A stretch of 61,939 bases of DNA from Collinsella sp. OM04-5 (GCF_003439125.1 NZ_QSUU01000011.1:33924-95862), one strand, 5' to 3'; counted from the first letter of the stretch, positions 16,293-26,599 are shown. Notes: a model not told the origin generated them from the letters alone. Made by a program: numbers and translations.

Positions 16293-19200
16293 ATGGCGCA
16301 GGGGACGTTTGTGCAGGCGCTTCGCAAAGAGGCGGCGTTGAGCGGCACCTTTATGAAGGGCCGCTCGCTCATGCTCAACGGCGCCGTGCTGTCGATTGAG
16401 GACAGCGGCTCGCGCTTCTCCAAAAACGTGACGGTTGAGGGCTCGGTGCGCGGCTCGCGCGGCGACCTGTACAAGACGCACGTGGCGCTCGATATGGACG
16501 AGCACGAGGTGGTCGACTACGACTGCGACTGCCCCGCCGCATACCGCTATCCCGGTATGTGCAAGCACGCCATCGCCACAGCGCTGGCGTACCTGGACAC
16601 CAGCGGCATTGAGCCTGTTGAGGGGCTGCGCACGCCGGTTCGCACGTTTACGGCGCAGCCGAAACAGCCCGCGCGTGCCGCGTCCGCCGCGCCGGCCGTC
16701 AACCCCAACTTTCCCTTCCCGGCGCCCGTCCCCACGAGCCCGAGCCTTGTGGCGGCGCTTTCCGATCTTTCGGACGCGCGCATGGATGAGCTGGCGAGCA
16801 TGCGCCGCAAACTTGCCGGTGCCGTTGATCCCGACGCCCCCAAAGCGGCGTTGGAGCCCTCGTTGGTGCCGTACTACAATCCGCTGTTCGCTGACCGCTT
16901 TAGCTGGGCGCTCGAGTTCCGCATTCGCTGTGGATCGGTCTCCTACGTGGTCAAGGACATCGACGGCATGGCCGATGCCTACGTGCGCGGCGGCACGTTC
17001 TCCTATGGCAAGAAGCTCACGTTTGTCCATTCACCTGAGGCCTTTGACGAAACATCGGCAAAGCTGCTCAACCTTGTTGTGACGACAGTTGCCTATCTCG
17101 ATGACATCACAAGCTCGCGTTCGGCGTCGTACGACTTTGCCCGCAGCGGTTTTGTTGCCGAGCGTCAGTTGCCGCTGTCCGAGCATAGCATCGTATATGT
17201 GCTGGACCTGCTGCGCGGCCAGACCATCTCCTTTGAGCCCGCCTGGTCGCGGGGGACGACGACGCGTCGCACCTACGACGTGGCGGTTGAGCCGTCTCCG
17301 CAAGGGGAGGACGAGGCGTCCGCTAAGCGCCCACCACTTCTTGCCGCCAAAATCGCGCCGGCGGCTGGTGGTGGCTATGACCTGCGCCTGCCCGCCGATA
17401 TGTACTGCTTTGCGTCGGGCGATGCCGCCTACTTGGTTGACACGCGCCGCGCGCGCCGTACCGACGCTGCATTTGCTCAGCATGCCGCACCTTTTTTGTC
17501 GCGCTTGCTGCCGTGCCGCACGCCCGCCCATATTGCCGCCGAGCAGGTGGGTGAGTTCTGCCGTATGGCGCTGCCCATTTTGCGCGACTATACCGACCTC
17601 ACCGCGCCCGCCGCGCTCGATACCGTGGCGCCCGAGCCGAGCTTTGCCATGGCAATCGGCGTCGACGATGGGCTCGTGACCTGCAAGATTACGGTTACCT
17701 ACGGCGACTGGTCGGCGGATCTCTTTAGCCTGGGCGCTCCGGGCAGTCCCTTTGAAGAGCAGCGCTCCGGCGTGCCGCCCCGCGACGAGGTGGCGGAGTT
17801 TCGCGTTATGGATACGGCGGCCCTGTACTTCGATTTCTACGAGGGCGGTCTGGCGTTTGAGGAGCGCGATGATGAGAGCTTGTTCTGCCTGCTGACCGAG
17901 GGCCTGTCCGCCCTGTCCGAACTGGGTGAGGTCATGCTCAGCGACCGTCTGCGCCAGATCTCGGTCCGCCCCGCGCCCAAGCTCTCGGTTCGTGCGACCG
18001 TTAAGAGCAATCTGCTCGATGTCGAGCTGGGCGCGAGCGGGCTTTCGGCCGCGGACCTTGCCGTCTATCTCGATTCGTACAAGCGCCATCAAACGTTTGC
18101 GCGCCTTACGTCCGGCGACATCATTCGCCTGGACGAGGGGGCGCGCGCCGCGTTTGGCCTTGCCGAGGACCTGGGTGTCGATGCCGTCGACCTGCTCGAC
18201 GGCGTGTCGCTTCCCGCGTCGAGCACCCTGTTCGTCGACAGCATGCTCGCACGCACGCCGGCGCTCGAGGCCGATCGCGACGCTGCGTTCCGCCGTACCG
18301 TCGAGCGCCTGGACACGCTCGGCAAGATGGACTTTACGGTGCCGGCATCGCTCAAGGCAACGATGCGCGGCTACCAGGTCGACGGATACCAGTGGCTCGG
18401 CTCGCTCGAACACCTGGGCCTTGGCGGCATCTTGGCCGACGACATGGGCCTGGGCAAAACGCTCCAGATGATTGCGCATATTCTGGCGCGCGTGGAGGCG
18501 GGGGACACCAAGCCCACGCTCGTGGTATGCCCGGCCTCACTCGTGTACAACTGGACTGCCGAGCTGGAGCGCTTTGCCCCGTCGCTCGATGTGTGCGCCA
18601 TTGTGGGCGCCAAGGCTCAACGCCGCGTGCAGATCGCCGGCGTGGCCGAGCATAGCGTGGTCGTGACGTCGTATGACCTTATGCGGCGCGATATCGACGA
18701 GTACGTCGAGCAGGATTTTGCCCGCGTGGTGCTCGATGAGGCACAGTACATTAAAAATCCGCTCACGCAGGTGGCGCGCGCTGCCAAGCGCCTGCCTGCC
18801 GGCGTGCGCTTTGCCCTGACGGGCACGCCCATCGAAAACCGCCTGTCCGAGCTCTGGAGCATCTTCGACTTTTTGATGCCGGGCCTTTTGGGGACACGCG
18901 AGTCGTTTGCCAAGCGCTTTGAGAGCCCCGTCGAGCATGCCGAGGGCGATAGCGCCGCTCGCCTGCAGGCGCTCGTGTCGCCGTTTGTGCTGCGCCGTGT
19001 TAAGGAAGACGTGGTGGCCGACCTGCCCGAGAAGATCGAAGACACCGTCATGGCACAGCTTACCGGCGAGCAACGCAAGCTCTACCTGGCCAACCAGGAC
19101 CGCATCGCCCAGCAGGTGCAGCACCGCGAGGCTGGGGAGTTTAAGAAAGACAAGCTCAAGGTGCTCGCCGAGCTCACCAAGCTGCGCCAGATCTGCTGCG

Positions 19201-19757
19201 ACCCGCGTCTACACTACGAGGATTACAAGGCGGGGAGCGCCAAGCTCGATACGTGTATGGAGCTCGTGCACGGCGCACTCGACGGCGGGCATCGCATCCT
19301 GTTGTTCAGCCAGTTTACGGGTATGCTCGATATCATCGGTAAGCGCTTGGCCAAGGAGGACATCGCCTTCCTTAAGCTCACGGGCGCTTCGTCTAAGGAG
19401 AGCCGCGCCAAGATGGTCGCGCAGTTCCAAGCGGGCGAGGTTCCGGTCTTTTTGATTTCGCTCAAGGCGGGCGGCGTGGGCCTTAACCTGACGGCGGCCG
19501 ACGTGGTCATCCACTACGACCCGTGGTGGAACGTGGCAGCGCAGGACCAGGCGACCGACCGCGCGCACCGTATTGGCCAGCAACATACCGTGACCGTGTA
19601 CAAGCTCATCGCCAAGGACACGATCGAGGAGCGCATTATGCAGATGCAGGAGTCCAAGCGCGACCTGGTCAACAGCGTGCTCGGCGGCGACGGCATCTCG
19701 TCGGCGCTGTTTACCCGCGAAGATGTTCTGGCGCTGCTGGGCGGCGACGGGCGCTAA
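16293..19757 (+). CDS. SWIM zinc finger and SNF2 helicase protein (RapA/HepA-like)
   Basis: About 1,154 residues. An N-terminal SWIM zinc finger (CDCPAAYRYPGMCKH) is followed by a long bacterial SNF2-associated region and a C-terminal SNF2 ATPase: ADDMGLGKTLQ (motif I), LDEAQYIKNP (motif II), TGTPIENRLSELWSIFDF (motif III), LLFSQFTGMLDII (motif IV) and ATDRAHRIGQ (motif VI). Such proteins translocate on duplex DNA and remodel protein-DNA complexes; the exact role of the SWIM-SNF2 type in bacteria is not settled. I chose ATG 16293, with GGAGG 5 nt upstream, over an in-frame GTG at 16275. The gene begins 28 bp after the dnaE stop and is probably cotranscribed with it. Confidence 0.92.
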   Translation: MAQGTFVQALRKEAALSGTFMKGRSLMLNGAVLSIEDSGSRFSKNVTVEGSVRGSRGDLYKTHVALDMDEHEVVDYDCDCPAAYRYPGMCKHAIATALAYLDTSGIEPVEGLRTPVRTFTAQPKQPARAASAAPAVNPNFPFPAPVPTSPSLVAALSDLSDARMDELASMRRKLAGAVDPDAPKAALEPSLVPYYNPLFADRFSWALEFRIRCGSVSYVVKDIDGMADAYVRGGTFSYGKKLTFVHSPEAFDETSAKLLNLVVTTVAYLDDITSSRSASYDFARSGFVAERQLPLSEHSIVYVLDLLRGQTISFEPAWSRGTTTRRTYDVAVEPSPQGEDEASAKRPPLLAAKIAPAAGGGYDLRLPADMYCFASGDAAYLVDTRRARRTDAAFAQHAAPFLSRLLPCRTPAHIAAEQVGEFCRMALPILRDYTDLTAPAALDTVAPEPSFAMAIGVDDGLVTCKITVTYGDWSADLFSLGAPGSPFEEQRSGVPPRDEVAEFRVMDTAALYFDFYEGGLAFEERDDESLFCLLTEGLSALSELGEVMLSDRLRQISVRPAPKLSVRATVKSNLLDVELGASGLSAADLAVYLDSYKRHQTFARLTSGDIIRLDEGARAAFGLAEDLGVDAVDLLDGVSLPASSTLFVDSMLARTPALEADRDAAFRRTVERLDTLGKMDFTVPASLKATMRGYQVDGYQWLGSLEHLGLGGILADDMGLGKTLQMIAHILARVEAGDTKPTLVVCPASLVYNWTAELERFAPSLDVCAIVGAKAQRRVQIAGVAEHSVVVTSYDLMRRDIDEYVEQDFARVVLDEAQYIKNPLTQVARAAKRLPAGVRFALTGTPIENRLSELWSIFDFLMPGLLGTRESFAKRFESPVEHAEGDSAARLQALVSPFVLRRVKEDVVADLPEKIEDTVMAQLTGEQRKLYLANQDRIAQQVQHREAGEFKKDKLKVLAELTKLRQICCDPRLHYEDYKAGSAKLDTCMELVHGALDGGHRILLFSQFTGMLDIIGKRLAKEDIAFLKLTGASSKESRAKMVAQFQAGEVPVFLISLKAGGVGLNLTAADVVIHYDPWWNVAAQDQATDRAHRIGQQHTVTVYKLIAKDTIEERIMQMQESKRDLVNSVLGGDGISSALFTREDVLALLGGDGR

Positions 19758-19907
19758 CCCGCTCGGGTGGGGCCGCCAGGGCGGATAGCGCACGCTGCCC
19801 CATCGTCCCCGCCCGTTATGTGTTCGTTTGCAATGCCGTGGATGGTTTGTCTGCCTTTGGGCATAAGAACCATCAAGAACATTGGCACGTCAGCAAAGGA
19901 GAACATC

Positions 19908-20270
19908 ATGGCGAAATTCTTTAAGGACCCCGACGGTAAGCTCATTGCCGCCCTTGGCAACGACGTTGCAACCCCTGCCGGTTGCACGGAACTGACCGCA
20001 AACACTGAGGACGCGGCGCACGAGAAGCACGTGCCTGTTGTCGAGACCGAGCGCGACGGTCACGTGATTCGCGCACGCGTTGGCTCGGTCGAGCACCCCA
20101 GCCTGCCCGAGCACTATATCGAGTGGATCGCCCTTGAGGCCGAGGGCCGCTTAGAGGTCCATTACCTTGAGCCCGGCATGAAGCCCGCGACGTTTTTTGC
20201 CGGCGGTTCCAAGACCGGTACCGTCTATGCCTACTGCAACCTGCACGGGCTGTGGTCCGCGACGTTCTAG
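19908..20270 (+). CDS. Superoxide reductase (one-domain desulfoferrodoxin/neelaredoxin type)
   Basis: A 120-residue non-haem iron enzyme that reduces superoxide to hydrogen peroxide without making oxygen, typical of anaerobes. The iron-centre ligands are clear: H41 in EKHVP, H63 in VEHPS, H69 in EHYIEWI, and C110 and H113 in CNLHGLW. The conserved E39-K40 pair that guides superoxide and product release is present. The N-terminal rubredoxin-like Cys4 domain of two-domain desulfoferrodoxin is absent; a short, unrelated N-terminus replaces it. The start has AAAGGAG 6 nt upstream. Its electron donor (rubredoxin or other) is not encoded nearby. Confidence 0.92.
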   Translation: MAKFFKDPDGKLIAALGNDVATPAGCTELTANTEDAAHEKHVPVVETERDGHVIRARVGSVEHPSLPEHYIEWIALEAEGRLEVHYLEPGMKPATFFAGGSKTGTVYAYCNLHGLWSATF

Positions 20271-20316
20271 GAGCGCGCCCCCGCTCGGGGTATCATAGCT
20301 AGCATATGCACATGCG

Positions 20317-20349
20317 AGCGCCGACTGCATCATGCGGCCGGCGCTTTTA
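20317..20349 (+). terminator. Intrinsic terminator after the superoxide reductase gene
   Basis: AGCGCCG (20317-20323) pairs with CGGCGCT (20339-20345), with an inner GCAT/ATGC pair, followed by TTTT. Confidence 0.75.
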
Positions 20350-20387
20350 CTACGATTTCGATGGTTTACGACGGAAAGGGCTGAGCC

Positions 20388-22373
20388 ATGAAGCTCGCGC
20401 TTGCACAGATCGATATGCGCCTGGGTGATATTGAGGGCATTTGCGGCCGCATCGAGGACCAGGCTCGTCTGGCCCACGAGCGCGGGGCGCGCGTGCTGTG
20501 CGTTCCGGCTCCGCTCTTTATGGGCGCCATGCCCGGTGGCCTGGTGGGCGCTGCCGACTTTGAGCACGACATGCTTGCCGGCTTGACTGGTGTCGCCGAG
20601 CGCATCCAGGAGCTTGACATGATCTGCATCGTGCCCGCGGCGGTTTCGTTTGAGGGTCAGCCGCTGCTCGACTACATGATGCTCAAGGACGGTCATGTGG
20701 TGCCGGCGCGTTCGAGCATTGCCCTGCAGCGTGGCGAGAACAACGACACGCGTTGGGCGCCGCCGGTGTTCGACGTGGACGGCGTGCGCATCGCCGTGAT
20801 TTTTGACTTGGACCGCGAACTCGAGATGTTGCCGACCGGTGTTGACCTCATTGCGTATTTCCAATTCAATGCGTTTGACATGACCGACCGCGAGACTGCC
20901 GCCATTGCCGCCGTTCGCAGCGGCGCCTACCGCAAGATCGCATCCAAGCGCAGCGTGTGGTTTGCCTGTATGGCGCCGGTCGGTGCCTATGACGAGTCGG
21001 TGTATACCGGCGGTTCGTTTGTGCTCGACGACTGCGGTCGCGTGGTGGCCCAAGCGCCGTGTTTTGAGGAGAGCCTGCTGGTTCAGGAGATTCAGCGCGG
21101 CGTGATGCTCGATGCCCTGGAAGATCACGAACTGCCCGAGTTCCGTTCCGAGGAGTGGCTGTGGCAGGCGCTGGTGCTCGCCGTGCGCGACAACGCCCGG
21201 GCCCACGGTGCGTCGCGCGCCGTGGTGGCACTCGAGGGCGACTTGCCGTCGTCCCTGCTGGCGGCGCTGGCCGTCGACGCTCTGGGCCCACGTAATGTGA
21301 TTGGCCTGGTGCTGGGGCGCAACCGCATCTTTACGCCGGCGCAGGAGGAGGCCGAGGCTGCTCGCTGTGCCGCCGTTCGCGCCATTGCCGAGCGCCTGCA
21401 TATTCGCACGGTTGAGCGCGATGCGCCGGATGCCGCGCGCGTGCTCGACCGCGATGTGTCGGCGGGCGACGCCGAGCGCCTGCGCTCTCGCACGCTGGGC
21501 CTCATGCTGGAGGATACGGCGCTCGAGCTGGGTGCGATGGCGTTGAGTCCGCTGTCCAAAACCGAGTACGCGCTGGCGGCGCCGGCGCTTTGCGGCGGCT
21601 ACCAGGGCGATTACGCGCCCTTTGGCGATGTGTACCTGTCGACGCTTGAGTTTGTGGCGCGTGTGCGCAACCGCGCGTCTGCCGTGGTGCCCCAAGAGCT
21701 CGTGACGCTCAACGCGGTAGAGGATTGCATGGATCGCGTGCTGTCGCAGGCGCTCGCGACGCTCGCCGGCCCGGTTGATATGCTCGATCGCGCGGCGCAG
21801 CTGCTTGGCGGGCTTGAGCCGGGCGAGGTCGATGGTGCGCTCGAGTCGCACGTGGACCGCAACCGTCCCTTTGACGACATCCCGATGGCCGCTGCCAAGC
21901 CTGAGGCCTGCTCGCTGCTGCTGATGCTCGTTCGACAGGGTGAGGCTGCCCGCCGCATGTTGCCGACGGCGCCGATCGTTTCGTCCCGTTCGTTTGCCGA
22001 GCGCTCCTGGCCGTACATGCTCGCGTGGTCCGACCTGGGGCTTAACGGCAAGGAGCGTATGACGGTCGATTCGCTGGCGCGCGCCGAGGTGCGCCGTTTT
22101 GCTGACGAGGATACGAGTGAGCGCGTGCGAAACGAGATGATGGGCGTGCTGGGCGAGCTACTGGGTATTTCGCCCGAACAAATGGAGGAGTTGCGCTCTG
22201 AAGACGGTCAGCGTCGTTTACACGAGGGAATGAAAAAGTTCGAGGGCGAGGTTCAGGACGCCATCGATAAGATGATGGGCGGCCAGGGTGGCCCGCAGGG
22301 TGGGCCCCAGGGTGGCCCGATGCCGCATCCGCCGGTTGATCCCCGACAGTTCCCATTCTTCTCGCAGAACTAA
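20388..22373 (+). CDS. Degenerate glutamine-dependent NAD synthetase paralogue (predicted pseudoenzyme)
   Basis: A 661-residue protein with the two-domain layout of glutamine-dependent NAD+ synthetase: N-terminal nitrilase-like amidase fold (LALAQIDMRLGDIEG) and C-terminal NadE-like fold (LSKTEYALAAPALCGGYQGDYAPFGDVY). Both active sites look ablated. In the amidase the usual FPE glutamate reads VPA (A41), the lysine motif reads PARSS, and the nucleophile cysteine region reads VIFDLDRE (F139). In the synthetase the SGG(I/V)DS P-loop reads EGDLPS (residues 283-288). The C-terminus is a Gly-Gly-Pro-Gln tail. The frame is long and intact with ordinary local codon use, so it is a maintained gene rather than a decaying one. 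Function unknown; a regulatory or binding role is possible. Confidence 0.75.
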   Translation: MKLALAQIDMRLGDIEGICGRIEDQARLAHERGARVLCVPAPLFMGAMPGGLVGAADFEHDMLAGLTGVAERIQELDMICIVPAAVSFEGQPLLDYMMLKDGHVVPARSSIALQRGENNDTRWAPPVFDVDGVRIAVIFDLDRELEMLPTGVDLIAYFQFNAFDMTDRETAAIAAVRSGAYRKIASKRSVWFACMAPVGAYDESVYTGGSFVLDDCGRVVAQAPCFEESLLVQEIQRGVMLDALEDHELPEFRSEEWLWQALVLAVRDNARAHGASRAVVALEGDLPSSLLAALAVDALGPRNVIGLVLGRNRIFTPAQEEAEAARCAAVRAIAERLHIRTVERDAPDAARVLDRDVSAGDAERLRSRTLGLMLEDTALELGAMALSPLSKTEYALAAPALCGGYQGDYAPFGDVYLSTLEFVARVRNRASAVVPQELVTLNAVEDCMDRVLSQALATLAGPVDMLDRAAQLLGGLEPGEVDGALESHVDRNRPFDDIPMAAAKPEACSLLLMLVRQGEAARRMLPTAPIVSSRSFAERSWPYMLAWSDLGLNGKERMTVDSLARAEVRRFADEDTSERVRNEMMGVLGELLGISPEQMEELRSEDGQRRLHEGMKKFEGEVQDAIDKMMGGQGGPQGGPQGGPMPHPPVDPRQFPFFSQN

Positions 22374-22442
22374 ACTGGGGATGGGATTCGCTCTCAACCC
22401 CGATACTTCAACTAAGCATCTTGACCCCGTTGTGTTATTCTA

Positions 22443-22454
22443 GAACAGACGTTC
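22443..22454. promoter_or_regulatory. LexA/DinR box (SOS operator) of ruvCAB
   Basis: GAACAGACGTTC is a perfect GAAC-N4-GTTC palindrome, and its centre AGAC also fits the RNRY of the Gram-positive DinR/LexA consensus. It lies 56 bp before the ruvC start, where a repressor would block transcription. A good -35/-10 pair could not be assigned; TTGACC lies at 22421-22426. Confidence 0.8.
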
Positions 22455-22510
22455 GTGAGTAGTGCGCGGGGCCTTGCCTTGCGCTTGGTAAAAGACGAGG
22501 GGAGGTTGGC

Positions 22511-23032
22511 TTGGTTATTTTGGGCATCGACCCCGGTTTGGCTCATACGGGTTGGGGGATTATCGAGGAGCGGCGTGGCGAGGTTCGCTGCCGTGCCTAT
22601 GGCTGCATCGAGACCAGCGCAGGCAGTCCGCTCGCGGTGCGCCTGTCGCATATCGCCCGCGACCTCAAGGGTGTCGTGGAGCGCTATCGACCCGATACCG
22701 CTGCTATCGAGAGCATTTACTTTGGCGCCAACGTTCGCTCGGCCATCCCTACGGCGCATGCCCGTGGCGCCGCGCTCGTGGCGCTTTCGGAATGCGCGCT
22801 CGAGATTGGCGAGTATACGCCTATGCAGATTAAGCAGGCTGTTGTGGGCACCGGCGCTGCGGACAAACGGCAGGTCGCGTATATGGTTCGTACGCTCACG
22901 CAGCTCGATCACGACCCGCATCCCGACCATGCCGCCGATGCCCTGGCCTGCGCCATCTGCCACGTTAACCTCAGCCGCACCCGGGCGCTTACCGGCGGCG
23001 AGTTCTATCAACAGAGAGGAACCGGATACTGA
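22511..23032 (+). CDS. ruvC: Holliday junction resolvase RuvC
   Basis: RuvC cuts Holliday junctions symmetrically during recombination repair, acting with RuvAB. The 173 residues match the family. Catalytic acids: D in GIDPGLAHTGWGII near the N-terminus, E in AIESIYFG, and the two Asp in HPDHAADALA. The start is TTG, supported by GGAGG at 22501-22505 (5-nt spacing) and by the conserved N-terminus VILGIDPG beginning directly after it. It is the first gene of ruvCAB and overlaps ruvA by one base. Expression is likely damage-inducible through the upstream LexA box. Confidence 0.96.
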   Translation: MVILGIDPGLAHTGWGIIEERRGEVRCRAYGCIETSAGSPLAVRLSHIARDLKGVVERYRPDTAAIESIYFGANVRSAIPTAHARGAALVALSECALEIGEYTPMQIKQAVVGTGAADKRQVAYMVRTLTQLDHDPHPDHAADALACAICHVNLSRTRALTGGEFYQQRGTGY

Positions 23033-23652
23033 TGATCTCCCAGCTCCACGGAACGCTTGTCGAGGCCACGATGAGCTCTGCTGTCGTCGATGTGTCGGGC
23101 GTTGGCTTTGAGCTCGGCATCTCGGGCAGCACTGCGGCCACGTTGCCGACGCCCGGCGGTGAGGTTCGCCTCTATACCCGTATGCAGGTGCGCGAGGACG
23201 CCATGACGCTCTTTGGCTTTGCTTCCAAGGACGAGCGCACGATGTTCGATCGGCTCGTGTCCGTGTCGGGTGTCGGTCCGCGCCTGGCGCTTGCCGTGCT
23301 CTCCACCTATACCGTGGGCCAGCTGTATTCTCTGGTGATGGCCGAGGACGACAAAGGCATGGCTAAGGTGCCCGGTGTGGGCAAAAAGACCGCCCAGCGC
23401 CTCATCCTGGAGCTCAAGAGTACCTTTGCCAAGGACAAGGGCTTTGTTCCGGTCGGCGTAATTCCCGGTCAGGTTGCGATGCCGGTTCCCGCCGCCGCTC
23501 CCTCGGCGATCGATGACGCCCGTGCGGCGCTCCTTTCCATGGGCTTTAGTCCGCAAGAGACCGAGGTTGCCCTGAGCGGGTATGATGGGCAGGATATGCG
23601 TGTCGAGGACCTGCTCGGCGCGGCGCTTAAGCGACTCGGAATGGATGCGTGA
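23032..23652 (+). CDS. ruvA: Holliday junction branch migration protein RuvA
   Basis: RuvA binds the four-way junction and loads the RuvB motor. The 206 residues have the expected three parts: N-terminal OB fold ([20 protein letters not shown]), tandem helix-hairpin-helix motifs ([20 protein letters not shown] and [20 protein letters not shown]), and a C-terminal RuvB-binding domain ([20 protein letters not shown]) after a flexible Ala/Pro-rich linker. Start ATG overlaps the ruvC stop (TGATG) and the stop overlaps the ruvB start in the same way, so the three genes are translationally coupled. Confidence 0.96.
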   Translation: MISQLHGTLVEATMSSAVVDVSGVGFELGISGSTAATLPTPGGEVRLYTRMQVREDAMTLFGFASKDERTMFDRLVSVSGVGPRLALAVLSTYTVGQLYSLVMAEDDKGMAKVPGVGKKTAQRLILELKSTFAKDKGFVPVGVIPGQVAMPVPAAAPSAIDDARAALLSMGFSPQETEVALSGYDGQDMRVEDLLGAALKRLGMDA

Positions 23653-24719
23653 TGTGGGAAGCCGATGACTCTCAGGACCTGTGGGCGACGCCCGGCAGCT
23701 CGCCGGCGGCATCCATGGCGCACGGTGAGCGCATGGTGGGCTCGGAGTTGACGCCCGAAGACCTCGATGTCGACCGTACCCTGCGTCCCCAGCGCCTGGA
23801 CGACTACTGCGGTCAGGAGCATATCAAGCAGAGCCTGCGCGTGCTCATCGAGGCGGCGCAGAGTCGTGGCGAGACGCTCGACCACGTGATCTTCTCGGGC
23901 CCTCCGGGTCTAGGCAAGACCACGCTGGCTACGGTTATCGCCAACGAGCTGGGCGCTCAGATCAAGACGACGAGTGGTCCGGCCATTGCGCGTACCGGTG
24001 ACCTGGCGGCTATCCTTACCAACCTGCAGCCGGGTGACGTGCTGTTTATCGACGAGATCCATCGTCTTAACCGTTCGGTCGAGGAAGTCCTGTATCCCGC
24101 GATGGAGGACTTTGCGCTCGATATCGTGATCGGCAAAGGCCCGGCCGCACGTTCGATTCGCCTGGATATCCCCAAGTTTACGCTGGTGGCGGCAACGACC
24201 CGCTCGGGTATGCTGACCGGCCCGCTGCGCGACCGCTTTGGCATTTCGTATCGCCTGGACTACTACACGGTCGAGGAGCTTGCCCAGATCGTGACGCGCT
24301 CGGCGACCATTCTGGGCGTGACGATCGACCATCCGAGCGCGCTCGAGATCGGCTCGCGTTCGCGTGGTACGCCGCGTCTCGCCAACCGTCTGCTCAAGCG
24401 TGTGCGCGACTATGCGCAGGTGCGCGGCGACGGCCCCATCGAGCTCGATATCTGCCGTCAGGCACTCGAGTTCTTCGAGATTGATGAACTTGGTCTGGAC
24501 TGGATGGACATTCGTATCTTGGAGACGCTTGCCAAGACGTTCTCCGGCCGTGCCGTGGGCCTGACGACCCTTGCCAGCGCGGTGGGCGAGGACCCGGGTA
24601 CGCTCGAGGATGTCTATGAGCCCTACCTGCTGCAGTGCGGCTTGATGATTCGCACGCCCCAGGGCCGCCAGGCAACGCTTCGCACCTTTGAGCACTTGGG
24701 CATCGAGCCAGCCGTTTAG
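23652..24719 (+). CDS. ruvB: Holliday junction branch migration helicase RuvB
   Basis: AAA+ motor that drives branch migration with RuvA. About 355 residues, full length. Motifs: [15 protein letters not shown] preceding the ATPase core, Walker [12 protein letters not shown], Walker [11 protein letters not shown], sensor [16 protein letters not shown] with the arginine finger, and a C-terminal winged helix ([20 protein letters not shown]). I prefer ATG 23652, which overlaps the ruvA stop by one base; GTG 23649 would add one residue. Last gene of ruvCAB. Confidence 0.96.
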   Translation: MWEADDSQDLWATPGSSPAASMAHGERMVGSELTPEDLDVDRTLRPQRLDDYCGQEHIKQSLRVLIEAAQSRGETLDHVIFSGPPGLGKTTLATVIANELGAQIKTTSGPAIARTGDLAAILTNLQPGDVLFIDEIHRLNRSVEEVLYPAMEDFALDIVIGKGPAARSIRLDIPKFTLVAATTRSGMLTGPLRDRFGISYRLDYYTVEELAQIVTRSATILGVTIDHPSALEIGSRSRGTPRLANRLLKRVRDYAQVRGDGPIELDICRQALEFFEIDELGLDWMDIRILETLAKTFSGRAVGLTTLASAVGEDPGTLEDVYEPYLLQCGLMIRTPQGRQATLRTFEHLGIEPAV

Positions 24720-24865
24720 AGGCGGGTTTGTTTTGGCTGGTCTGTAGGCTATCGCTGGGCATCGGGTAAACATATCGCCATTCATCGGTTACGGGTGTTT
24801 TACTATTGCGCGCCCGTGCTATGCTGAATTGGTCTTTTTCTCATCCGGTAACGAAAGGACCGCCC

Positions 24866-26533
24866 ATGCCTACTGACATCGAAATCGCACGTTCCGTCAC
24901 GCCGCTGCCTATTACCGAGGTGGCTAAGAACGCCGGCGTCGACGTAAAGCACCTGATTCCGTACGGCTTCGACAAGGCTAAGGTCGACTATTCACTGCTC
25001 AACGAGCCGACTGACCACCAGGCCAAGCTCGTCCTCGTGACCGCCGTCAACCCCACGCCCGCCGGCGAGGGCAAGACCACCACGACCATCGGTCTGGCCG
25101 ATGGCCTGCGCCGTCGCGGCGTCAAGAGCGCCGTGGCCCTGCGCGAGCCTTCGCTCGGCCCCGTTTTTGGCGTCAAGGGCGGCGCCGCCGGTGGCGGTTG
25201 GGCCCAGGTCATCCCCATGGAGGATATCAACCTGCACTTTACCGGCGACTTCCACGCTATCGGTGCCGCCAATAATCTGCTGGCCGCTATGCTCGACAAC
25301 CATATTCAGCAGGGCAACCAGCTCGGTATCGATGTTAAGCGCATCACCTGGAAGCGCGTCGTCGACATGAACGACCGTCAGCTGCGCCACGTTATCGACG
25401 GCATTGGCGGCAAGGCCCAGGGCGTGCCGCGCGAGGATGGCTTCGACATTACTGTTGCTTCCGAGGTCATGGCGATCTTGTGCTTGTCCACGAGCATCAA
25501 CGACCTCAAGGAGCGCCTGGGCGAGATCGTCGTCGGCTACAGCTTTGCCGGCGAGCCCGTCCGCGCCCGCGACCTCAAGGCTCAGGGCGCCATGGCTGCG
25601 CTGCTTAAGGATGCGCTCAAGCCCAACCTGGTGCAGACGCTCGAGGGTACGCCCGCGTTTGTCCACGGCGGCCCCTTCGCCAATATCGCCCACGGCTGCA
25701 ACTCCATCATGGCCACGCGCATGGCTATGCGCTTTGGCGATGTCGCCATTACCGAGGCAGGCTTTGGCGCCGATCTGGGTGCTGAGAAGTTCCTCGACAT
25801 CAAGTGCCGCATGACGGGCGTTCGTCCCAGCGCCGTCGTGATTGTCGCCACCGCCCGTGCGCTTAAGTACAACGGCGGCGTTGCCAAGGCCGACCTCAAC
25901 GACGAGAACCTCGATGCCCTCAAGGCCGGCATGCCTAACCTGCTGCGCCATGTTGACAATATCCAGAACGTCTATGGTCTTCCCTGCGTGGTCGCCATCA
26001 ACCGCTTCCCGACGGACACCGAGGCCGAGCTTGCGCTCATCGAGTCCGAGTGCCAGCAGCTCGGCGTCAACGTTAAGCTTTCCGAGGTCTGGGCCAAGGG
26101 CGGCGAGGGCGCGCTCGACCTGGCCGATGAGGTCATGCGCCTGATTGAGCAGCCGAGCGAGCTCAAGTTTGCCTACGAGGACGGCGCCGATGTGGCCGAT
26201 GCCCTCGAGGCCGTCGCCACCAAGGTTTACCGCGCCGATGGTGTCGACTTTACGCCGGCTGCCAAGCGTCAGCTCGCCGAGCTGCGCGAGAACGGCTTTG
26301 GCAACCTGCCGGTGTGCGTCGCCAAGACGCAGTACAGCTTTAGCGACAACGCCAAGGCGCTGGGCGCTCCCGAGGGCTTCCGCATCACCGTGCGCGAGCT
26401 CAAGGTTTCCGCCGGTGCCCACTTTGTGGTTGCGTTGACTGGCAGCGTTCTGACCATGCCGGGTCTGCCCAAGGTTCCCGCGGCCGAAAACATCGACGTC
26501 GACAACGACGGCAACATTACCGGCCTGTTCTAA
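24866..26533 (+). CDS. fhs: Formate--tetrahydrofolate ligase
   Basis: Fhs condenses formate with tetrahydrofolate using ATP to give 10-formyl-THF, the entry of the folate one-carbon pathway. 555 residues, full length. The N-terminus has the ATP-binding loop [18 protein letters not shown], followed by [19 protein letters not shown] and the family block [23 protein letters not shown] 24866 is chosen because AAAGGA lies 6 nt before it and PTDIEIARS is the conserved beginning; a frame open from 24806 is probably leader. Monocistronic with its own terminator. With FchA and FolD (35.7-37.2 kb) it completes the interconversion of formate and methylene-THF. Confidence 0.96.
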   Translation: MPTDIEIARSVTPLPITEVAKNAGVDVKHLIPYGFDKAKVDYSLLNEPTDHQAKLVLVTAVNPTPAGEGKTTTTIGLADGLRRRGVKSAVALREPSLGPVFGVKGGAAGGGWAQVIPMEDINLHFTGDFHAIGAANNLLAAMLDNHIQQGNQLGIDVKRITWKRVVDMNDRQLRHVIDGIGGKAQGVPREDGFDITVASEVMAILCLSTSINDLKERLGEIVVGYSFAGEPVRARDLKAQGAMAALLKDALKPNLVQTLEGTPAFVHGGPFANIAHGCNSIMATRMAMRFGDVAITEAGFGADLGAEKFLDIKCRMTGVRPSAVVIVATARALKYNGGVAKADLNDENLDALKAGMPNLLRHVDNIQNVYGLPCVVAINRFPTDTEAELALIESECQQLGVNVKLSEVWAKGGEGALDLADEVMRLIEQPSELKFAYEDGADVADALEAVATKVYRADGVDFTPAAKRQLAELRENGFGNLPVCVAKTQYSFSDNAKALGAPEGFRITVRELKVSAGAHFVVALTGSVLTMPGLPKVPAAENIDVDNDGNITGLF

Positions 26534-26558
26534 GCCTGCTGCCCATAGCTGCTTGTCC

Positions 26559-26599
26559 GCCCCGCCGTGCCCACAAGGCCCGGCGGGGCTTTTGTTTTC
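26559..26599 (+). terminator. Intrinsic terminator after fhs
   Basis: GCCCCGCCG (26559-26567) and CGGCGGGGC (26581-26589) form a perfect 9-bp stem followed by TTTTGTTTTCT. Confidence 0.9.
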
